From contig JAHQWY010000249.1 of NCBI GenBank assembly GCA_029856445.1, positions 1 to 5,658 on the forward strand: DNA of 5,658 bases, read 5' to 3'. A program made the translations under genes and the position numbers. Below, one piece after another: positions 1 through 4,020 of this stretch (position 1 is the stretch's first letter; the number at the start of each line of letters is the position of its first letter). The stretch is from Promethearchaeia archaeon (GTDB taxonomy: Archaea; Asgardarchaeota; Lokiarchaeia; Sigyniarchaeales; SOKP01). Below the pieces are notes generated by a model that saw nothing but the letters and a program-made list of their open reading frames with translations, was not told the origin of the DNA and searched no databases.

Positions 1-19
1 AAGGAATATTTAATAATTT

Positions 20-736
20 ATGATAGAGGTTATTACATTTGATCTTTGGAATACGCTAATTATTAATAAGTTCTATTCAGAAGAAAGATTACAATTTTTC
101 TTTCAATTTTTACAGGATAGAGAAATTTTCATTCCATTTGACGAATTAAGAAATGCTTACGAGGAAAAATTCCATTTTTCTGAGGTAACCTTTGAAGAAC
201 TTGAATTTCGACATATATATACGATAGATAGAATTCTGAATGTGCTTCAAAAGATAAATATTGAGATTTCAAAAAAAAATTTAGATCTCCTAAGAATAGA
301 ATTTGAATCTGTAATGTTAAATGATCCCCCGCAGTTAAAAGAGGGAGTGAAAAAAACACTTGAGGAACTTGCTTCTAGGTATAAAATAGGCTTAATATCG
401 AATACTGGCGTTACTCCAGGCCCAATTTTGAGAAAAGTTTTAGAAAGTCACGGTATACTTAATTTTTTTGATGTTACTGTCTTTTCAGACGAATCTGGTT
501 ATTTTAAACCACACCCAATAATGTTTAAATTACCATTGGAGAAATTAAAATGTAAAGCTCAAAATGCTATTCATGTTGGAGATATGTTAGAAACAGATAT
601 TAAAGGAGCAAATGACTTCAAGATATATTCAGTTTGGTTGAATGAGTCAAAGAGTCCGATATCACTAGAAATAAAACCTGATTATGAGATACAGCAAATT
701 TATGAGGTTATTAAAATTGTAAATGATTTAAAATAA
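20..736 (+). CDS. HAD-superfamily hydrolase (haloacid dehalogenase-like, C1-cap type)
   Basis: A 238-residue soluble protein with all four HAD motifs in order. Motif I is DLWNT (D8 to T12), with D8 the nucleophile expected to form the aspartyl-enzyme intermediate. Motif II is SNT (S127). Motif III is KPHP (K163). Motif IV is GDMLETD (D188 and D193), which binds Mg2+. Residues about 15-95, between motifs I and II, are rich in helix-forming residues and fit an alpha-helical C1 cap. The length is normal for the family. The second motif I position is Trp (W10), where classical phosphatases carry Asp, so the substrate class cannot be assigned; small phosphomonoesters are the default guess. The start is fixed by an in-frame TAA at 14-16. 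An AAGGA at 1-5 lies 14 bases before the ATG, too far for an ordinary SD. The gene converges on the membrane-protein gene, 5 bases away. Fold assignment is firm; function is open. Confidence 0.9.
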   Translation: MIEVITFDLWNTLIINKFYSEERLQFFFQFLQDREIFIPFDELRNAYEEKFHFSEVTFEELEFRHIYTIDRILNVLQKINIEISKKNLDLLRIEFESVMLNDPPQLKEGVKKTLEELASRYKIGLISNTGVTPGPILRKVLESHGILNFFDVTVFSDESGYFKPHPIMFKLPLEKLKCKAQNAIHVGDMLETDIKGANDFKIYSVWLNESKSPISLEIKPDYEIQQIYEVIKIVNDLK

Positions 737-741
737 CTTTC

Positions 742-1281
742 CTATAGATATTTTTGCAAAATATGTCCTACAGTACATATTGAACTTCCTATTATGAAAC
801 CATATATACCGAAATTTGGAGAAAAGTATCCCCAGAAATTATAATTTTCTAAGAAACCTATTTCTGAGTAAATAGCTTGTATAAAAAACATCCAGAAAAC
901 CATTAGTATGATGGGTAAAATCCCATAAATAAAAATGTGATACAATGGAGGAGTATATTCTTCTTCCTCCTCTTGCCTAAAGGTACGGGCGATTAAAATA
1001 TTTTTAATTGTAATAAAAAACAAGGCTAATGTAATAATAAGACCAACACTTAGAACAATAGGATTAGAATTTAAATGAAATGATATATCCTCTCTCCATC
1101 CAAGGGGGGAACCTAACCAATCAACTTCAGAAATCAAACCCCATATCCAAAAAACATGTGATTGTTCAGGTTTAACCCAATGAGACGCATGAGGTGTCAC
1201 TATTGATATAATCATCAAGATTGCGGCACCATATATAATTACATTTGTATATTCCTTTAATTCTTTAATTTCAATTCGCAT
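742..1281 (-). CDS. Hypothetical integral membrane protein with four predicted transmembrane helices
   Basis: I do not recognise this 179-residue protein. Hydrophobic segments lie at about residues 13-29, 74-97, 113-137 and 156-175, predicting four transmembrane helices. Residues 30-73 form a polar, Trp-rich loop with many aromatic and charged residues. The connection between helices 2 and 3 (about 98-112) starts with two Arg and runs into five Glu (EEEEE, 104-108). By the positive-inside rule these Arg place that loop in the cytoplasm, so both termini would also be cytoplasmic and the loop 30-73 outside. No catalytic, transporter or cofactor motif is visible. The stop codon is TAG. No SD precedes the ATG, but a TATA-like box lies about 30 bases upstream, consistent with a nearly leaderless mRNA. 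It is convergent with the HAD gene and divergent from the SH3 gene, so it is probably transcribed alone. It is likely real because the frame is long and its hydrophobic pattern regular. Confidence 0.78.
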   Translation of the reverse strand: MRIEIKELKEYTNVIIYGAAILMIISIVTPHASHWVKPEQSHVFWIWGLISEVDWLGSPLGWREDISFHLNSNPIVLSVGLIITLALFFITIKNILIARTFRQEEEEEYTPPLYHIFIYGILPIILMVFWMFFIQAIYSEIGFLENYNFWGYFSPNFGIYGFIIGSSICTVGHILQKYL

Positions 1282-1307
1282 ATCATTGTATTTTAAGTAT
1301 AATTTCT

Positions 1308-1318
1308 AATATATTTTA
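1308..1318 (-). promoter_or_regulatory. Candidate TATA box of the membrane-protein gene
   Basis: The reverse strand reads TAAAATATATT here, centred about 31 bases before the ATG at 1281. Archaeal TATA boxes sit about 26 bases before the transcription start, so initiation would fall around 1286 and leave a leader of only a few bases. This agrees with the absence of an SD. The whole spacer is A+T-rich, so a chance match is quite possible. Confidence 0.33.
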
Positions 1319-1374
1319 TTGAAATTTTTTTGAAATATCAGAATATTTTTATAATAAAAAAATTGAAAAAAAGC

Positions 1375-1385
1375 AAAATATAAAG
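1375..1385 (+). promoter_or_regulatory. Candidate TATA box of the SH3-protein gene
   Basis: The sequence AAAATATAAAG has a TATAAA core at 1379-1384 preceded by an A-rich stretch that could act as a B-recognition element. Transcription would start near 1407, leaving a leader of about 27 bases that contains the SD at 1423-1428. The geometry is reasonable, but the local A+T richness makes a chance match possible. Confidence 0.38.
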
Positions 1386-1422
1386 ATGGATTAATTGATT
1401 TATACAGAAATGAAACTCAATT

Positions 1423-1428
1423 AGAGGT
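1423..1428 (+). promoter_or_regulatory. Shine-Dalgarno site of the SH3-protein gene
   Basis: AGAGGT matches the anti-SD of 16S rRNA and ends five bases before the ATG at 1434. It is the only well-spaced SD among the genes in the window, and it confirms this start. Confidence 0.75.
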
Positions 1429-1433
1429 TAAAG

Positions 1434-1781
1434 ATGAAAAAAAAAATCTGTAAGGTTGTAGCGGATTATAAAACACCTTTCCCGGATCCTTTAAAACTTC
1501 AGAAAAATGAGGAAGTAAGGATTGAAGAAAAGGAAAGTGAATCTCCTGGATGGATATGGTGTATCAGTAAAGAAGGAAAGGAAGGGTGGATTCCATATAA
1601 TTATATTGACATCCAAGGTAATATTGCTAAGTTGATTCGAAATTATGATGCAACTGAATTAACAGTTACAGTTGGAGAGGAGTTAGTTGTTGAAGACCAA
1701 GAAAGTGGATGGATTTGGGTCTCAAGTAAAGAAGGTAGACGGGGATGGGTTCCATTAAAGAATGTCCAATTATTAGAATGA
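1434..1781 (+). CDS. Tandem SH3-domain protein (two variant SH3 domains)
   Basis: This 115-residue cytoplasmic protein is essentially two SH3 folds in a row (about 5-60 and 64-115), with no signal peptide or membrane segment. Each repeat has an ALYDY-like first strand (VVADY at 8-12; LIRNY at 67-71), an acidic RT-loop region, a Trp pair where SH3 domains carry their WW (W40/W42; W93/W95), and a closing GW(I/V)P (51-54; 104-107). Domain 1 keeps the late aromatic of the peptide groove (Y57). Domain 2 has Asn110 at that position, so the two domains probably differ in binding. Small double-SH3 proteins of this kind occur in bacteria and archaea; their ligands are generally not known. A binding or adaptor role is inferred. 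The gene has a good SD and its own promoter candidate, is divergent from the membrane-protein gene, and is followed by an A/T hairpin. The fold is confident; the role is unknown. Confidence 0.88.
   Translation: MKKKICKVVADYKTPFPDPLKLQKNEEVRIEEKESESPGWIWCISKEGKEGWIPYNYIDIQGNIAKLIRNYDATELTVTVGEELVVEDQESGWIWVSSKEGRRGWVPLKNVQLLE
1548..1760 (+). repeat. Internal tandem duplication in the SH3 gene
   Basis: Bases 1548-1601 and 1707-1760 encode closely similar blocks, GWIWCISKEGKEGWIP and GWIWVSSKEGRRGWVP, 159 bases apart. The shared GWIW, SKEG and GW-P pattern, also partly visible in the DNA (for example GTAAAGAAGG in both copies), indicates that the two SH3 domains arose by duplication of one. Confidence 0.7.
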
Positions 1782-1787
1782 AAAGAA

Positions 1788-1811
1788 ATTTTATTAAATA
1801 ATTAATAAAAT
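1788..1811. terminator. All-A/T hairpin after the SH3 gene, possible terminator
   Basis: Bases 1788-1797 and 1802-1811 are perfect inverted repeats (ATTTTATTAA / TTAATAAAAT) around a four-base loop ATAA. The hairpin starts seven bases after the SH3 stop codon. It also lies just past the end of the reverse-strand relic ending at 1813, so it could serve both directions. Its stem has no G or C and would be weak, and no clean long T run follows, so the terminator role is tentative. Confidence 0.38.
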
Positions 1812-1812
1812 A

Positions 1813-1959
1813 TTACTTAGTTACAGATAAATCGTCTCCATATTTAGCCAGGTTCTTAAGATCTTCACAGATTTCCATTAAATGTTAGAATAATAAATCC
1901 TTTGTCCATTTTGGCAGCTGAATGTCAATTTTTTTAAGTTTCTCTGCCAATTTCTTCAT
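1813..1959 (-). pseudogene. Small broken coding relic with an in-frame TAA
   Basis: Reading the reverse strand from ATG at 1959 gives 24 codons (beginning MKKLAEKLKKIDIQLPKW), then TAA at 1887-1885. In the same frame follow 23 more codons (HLMEICEDLKNLAKYGDD and on) to a TAA at 1815-1813. Both halves look like real protein: charged, amphipathic, helix-forming, and joined smoothly if the internal TAA were one amino acid such as Tyr. The stretch 1816-1959 is about 31% G+C by my count, against about 18% for 1960-2124, again coding-like. No SD precedes the ATG, and three codons further upstream an in-frame ATG is itself closed by TAG. It may be a decayed gene, a 48-residue protein hit by one base change or a sequence error, or two tiny ORFs. 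I do not recognise the family. Confidence 0.42.
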
Positions 1960-2124
1960 CTAAAAAACCATATTATAATTTATTATTCTTTTTAAGAATA
2001 AATCTCACTAAATTAATCTAATAATCAACTGATTCAAATAAAACTTAATTAAAAAACAGATTGTAAGTCATAATGCGATGAAAATTTTGATTAAAATAGA
2101 AGTAAAAATCAACCAAAAAATATT
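1960..2124. other. Very A+T-rich intergenic DNA, no gene seen
   Basis: This stretch is about 18% G+C and holds only very short frames with no protein-like character. Part of it would act as the 3' untranslated region of the PLP-enzyme gene. I see no tRNA, repeat array or structured RNA in it. Confidence 0.6.
2104..2120 (-). terminator. Oligo-T terminator candidate after the PLP-enzyme gene
   Basis: Just past the stop codon, the reverse strand carries a run of six T (2115-2120) and then a run of five T (2104-2108). Archaeal RNA polymerase terminates on such T tracts without needing a hairpin. T-rich stretches are common in this background, so confidence is modest. Confidence 0.35.
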
Positions 2125-3315
2125 TTAAGATTGTATCTCTTTTACAGCTTTGAGAATTCTTTTGAGAGCTTCTTCTAAAGTTGACCGCGGACAAGCAATA
2201 TTTATCCGTTGGAATCCCTCACCACCGTTACCAAACAATGAGCCGTCATCCAAGGCCACTTTTGCTTTTTCATGTAAGAATTTTTCTAATTGATTAGAAG
2301 CGATCCCTACCTTTCTAAAATCAAGCCATACAAGATATGTACCTTCAGGCTCAATAACTTTGATTTGAGGGATCTTTTCTTTAATGAAAGCTTTAAGGAA
2401 TTTTAAATTTCCATGTAAATATTGAATGAGAGAATTTAACCAAGAGTCACATTCCTCATATGCAGCTGTAAACGCTACTAAAGACAATGTATTGGGAAGA
2501 TATCCAAATTGTCCAGGGAGGAAGAGGCACTGAATTGCATTTCTATAGCGATGTTTTAACTTTTGATTGGGAATTATGATGTTTGAAAGTTGAAGACCAG
2601 CAATATTAAATGTTTTACTCAAAGAGGTACAAGTTATAGAATTCATAGCAAAATCTTTACAAATGGTAGCAAAATTAGTATGATTATATCCAGGATAAAT
2701 TAGGTCACAATGAATTTCATCCGATATCACTAAAATCTCATTTTCAATGCAAATTTCACCCAATTGGGTTAACTCCTCTTTAGTCCACACTCTCCCGATT
2801 GGATTATGAGGACTACAAAGAATAAGTATTTTTGCTCTTGGATCTTTGACCTTCTGTTTAAGATCATTATAGTCCATCTGGAACTGTCCGTTTGATGATA
2901 TTAATGGATTAAACAGTATTTGACAACCACTATTTTTAATAGCACCAAAAAAGGGATAATAAACAGGATTTTGTACGATAACTTTATCACCTGGGTTAGA
3001 ATACGTTTTTAATGCTATGTTTATAGCAGGAATTACTCCAGGTGTATGACATAACCATTTTCTTTTAATTTTCCAGTTATAATGACGTTTAAACCAGCCT
3101 AAAACTGCATCATAATATTCAGTGAAATAGTATGAATAACCAAAAATACCATGCTTTACACGATTAGTAATAGCATTAATAATTGGTTCTGGTGCTCTAA
3201 AATCCATATCTGCAACCCATAATGGTATTAATTCCTTATCGTAAATATCCCACTTTACAGATTGAGTCTCATGTCTGTCAATTACATTGTCAAAAGACCA
3301 ATTTTCTTCATTCAT
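2125..3315 (-). CDS. MalY/PatB-family PLP-dependent C-S lyase or aminotransferase
   Basis: A 396-residue fold-type I PLP enzyme, full length for its family. Residues 32-39 (LWVADMDF) and the N-terminal pattern FDNVIDR..T.SVKWD are signatures of the MalY/PatB branch. K234 in SLSKTFNIAGL forms the Schiff base with PLP. N171 (SPHNPIGRVW) and D199 (SDEIHCDL) contact the cofactor ring. Y119/Y120 lie in the PVYYPF motif. R370 in RINIACPR is the expected substrate-carboxylate Arg. Characterised members cleave cystathionine or cysteine conjugates to pyruvate, ammonia and a thiol; others are used as aminotransferases, and the sequence cannot settle which applies. It is cytoplasmic. The start fits the family N-terminus and the next in-frame Met is at residue 37. 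AAAAGG abuts the ATG with no spacer, an odd SD geometry. It is downstream of the SRPBCC gene on the same strand, but a T11 tract between them argues for separate transcription. Confidence 0.96.
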   Translation of the reverse strand: MNEENWSFDNVIDRHETQSVKWDIYDKELIPLWVADMDFRAPEPIINAITNRVKHGIFGYSYYFTEYYDAVLGWFKRHYNWKIKRKWLCHTPGVIPAINIALKTYSNPGDKVIVQNPVYYPFFGAIKNSGCQILFNPLISSNGQFQMDYNDLKQKVKDPRAKILILCSPHNPIGRVWTKEELTQLGEICIENEILVISDEIHCDLIYPGYNHTNFATICKDFAMNSITCTSLSKTFNIAGLQLSNIIIPNQKLKHRYRNAIQCLFLPGQFGYLPNTLSLVAFTAAYEECDSWLNSLIQYLHGNLKFLKAFIKEKIPQIKVIEPEGTYLVWLDFRKVGIASNQLEKFLHEKAKVALDDGSLFGNGGEGFQRINIACPRSTLEEALKRILKAVKEIQS

Positions 3316-3386
3316 CCTTTTAACACTAAATAGTTTTTTTAATAATTAAAAAAGAAATAATAGAAAATTAAGTCTTGTTAATTACG

Positions 3387-3396
3387 ATATAAAATT
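3387..3396 (-). promoter_or_regulatory. Candidate TATA box of the PLP-enzyme gene
   Basis: The reverse strand reads ATTTTATATC around here, inside the 108-base gap between the SRPBCC stop and the PLP-enzyme start. Initiation about 26 bases downstream would leave a leader of roughly 50 bases. Together with the T tract at 3413-3423 it suggests an independent promoter. Local A+T richness limits confidence. Confidence 0.33.
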
Positions 3397-3412
3397 GAGA
3401 AATACAAAAATT

Positions 3413-3423
3413 AAAAAAAAAAA
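3413..3423 (-). terminator. T11 terminator tract at the end of the SRPBCC gene
   Basis: Directly after the TAA stop (3426-3424) the reverse strand has eleven consecutive T, then AA and five more T (3406-3410). This is the strongest oligo-T tract in the window and is typical of intrinsic archaeal termination. It would separate the SRPBCC transcript from the PLP-enzyme gene. Confidence 0.55.
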
Positions 3424-3858
3424 TTAGGGTGCTACAGTTAATTGTTTTTTATCAAATCCTTCAGGATCACCACCATCTTCGACAAATTCAGCAAATCTCT
3501 TTAAACTTTCTAAAAGGACACCTCCAGCGGATTCTAAAATTTTTTTATTCTTTTCATCGTCGAATTCTCCCCAACAAATGGCTTTGGTAGTATCACCTTT
3601 TTGTTTTAATATATATCCCATTTTATTAAATATAGAGCCTTCAATATCAAATGTAATTCTTTCATTTTCTTTCGCTTCTATCCGTGTAGATGTAAGATTT
3701 CCTATAGTAGATTTCACTTCCCATTTATCTGGTCCAATATTAACATTTTCATTTACCGTTAAGTTCCACTTGGCTTCAAGATCATCATTCATTAAAATAT
3801 CATAAATAGTTTTTGCTTTTGCATCAATATTCGATTTTACTTCAACTCGAATTTTCAT
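3424..3858 (-). CDS. SRPBCC-family (START/Bet v1-like) small ligand-binding protein
   Basis: A 144-residue soluble protein with the SRPBCC helix-grip layout. A first strand (KIRVEVKSNI, about 2-11) runs into AKAKTIYDILMND (14-26), typical of the short helices after strand 1. Alternating strands follow (about 35-98: KWEVKSTI, STRIEAKENERITFDIEG, GYILKQKG, KAICWGEFD), and a long C-terminal helix (about 103-127) closes the hydrophobic cavity. A 17-residue acidic, Gly/Pro-containing tail follows. Family members bind or act on lipids, polyketides or other hydrophobic molecules; no catalytic residue marks this one, so the ligand is unknown. I chose ATG at 3858. A GTG at 3861 directly before it is in frame, but it is part of GAGGTGATG, where a strong SD sequence runs into the start codon. 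The gene is divergent from the oxidoreductase gene across a shared 162-base region and ends in a T11 tract, so it is probably a single-gene unit. Confidence 0.86.
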   Translation of the reverse strand: MKIRVEVKSNIDAKAKTIYDILMNDDLEAKWNLTVNENVNIGPDKWEVKSTIGNLTSTRIEAKENERITFDIEGSIFNKMGYILKQKGDTTKAICWGEFDDEKNKKILESAGGVLLESLKRFAEFVEDGGDPEGFDKKQLTVAP

Positions 3859-3897
3859 CACCTCAATTTTGTTACAAATATTAGTATGATAAGTTAG

Positions 3898-3906
3898 TTT
3901 TTATAC
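3898..3906 (-). promoter_or_regulatory. Candidate TATA box of the SRPBCC gene
   Basis: The reverse strand reads GTATAAAAA, the best TATA-like match in the window, centred about 44 bases before the ATG at 3858. Initiation would fall near 3876, giving a leader of about 18 bases that contains the GAGGTGAT sequence. Confidence 0.45.
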
Positions 3907-3960
3907 ATTTGTGTCTATGATCTCATTAAAGACAAAAAATTATTAATTGAGCAAATGAAT

Positions 3961-3977
3961 TTAACAAATACTGTTAA
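3961..3977. promoter_or_regulatory. 17-base dyad (operator-like) upstream of the oxidoreductase gene
   Basis: TTAACA (3961-3966) and TGTTAA (3972-3977) are perfect inverted half-sites around the five-base spacer AATAC. The dyad lies about ten bases upstream of the TATA-like sequence at 3986-3994, a position where archaeal activators or repressors of dimeric helix-turn-helix type bind. No bound protein is known. A perfect 6+6 dyad can arise by chance in A+T-rich DNA. Confidence 0.35.
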
Positions 3978-3985
3978 GATCACAA

Positions 3986-3994
3986 TTTAAATTT
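3986..3994 (+). promoter_or_regulatory. Candidate TATA box of the oxidoreductase gene
   Basis: TTTAAATTT lies 18-26 bases before the first ATG (4012). With archaeal spacing, transcription would begin at about 4012-4018. The mRNA would then be leaderless or have only a few leader bases, depending on which ATG is used. Another A/T-rich possibility lies near 3935-3948 and would allow a longer leader. Confidence 0.35.
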
Positions 3995-4020
3995 GAAAAA
4001 TTCGAAAAGGTATGAACTCT

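Noticed and set aside
129..359. Reverse-strand frame inside the HAD gene
   Set aside because: It overlaps a gene whose HAD motifs are all in the forward frame. Its composition is not that of a recognisable protein.
2078..2128. Forward 16-codon frame starting ATG-AAA-ATT before the PLP-enzyme stop
   Set aside because: It is too short, lacks an SD, lies in about 18% G+C DNA and runs antisense into the end of the PLP-enzyme gene.
3578..3805. Forward-strand frame of 75 codons inside the SRPBCC gene
   Set aside because: It is the complement shadow of a well-formed SRPBCC protein and has no SD or motif of its own.
2125..3858. SRPBCC and PLP-enzyme genes as one operon
   Set aside because: The 108-base gap begins with a T11 tract typical of archaeal termination and contains its own TATA-like candidate. 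Read-through remains possible but is not the simplest reading.
3859..3861. GTG as the start of the SRPBCC protein
   Set aside because: It lies inside the SD-like GAGGTGAT and directly precedes an ATG. The ATG start gives the expected first strand, so the extra codon is unnecessary.
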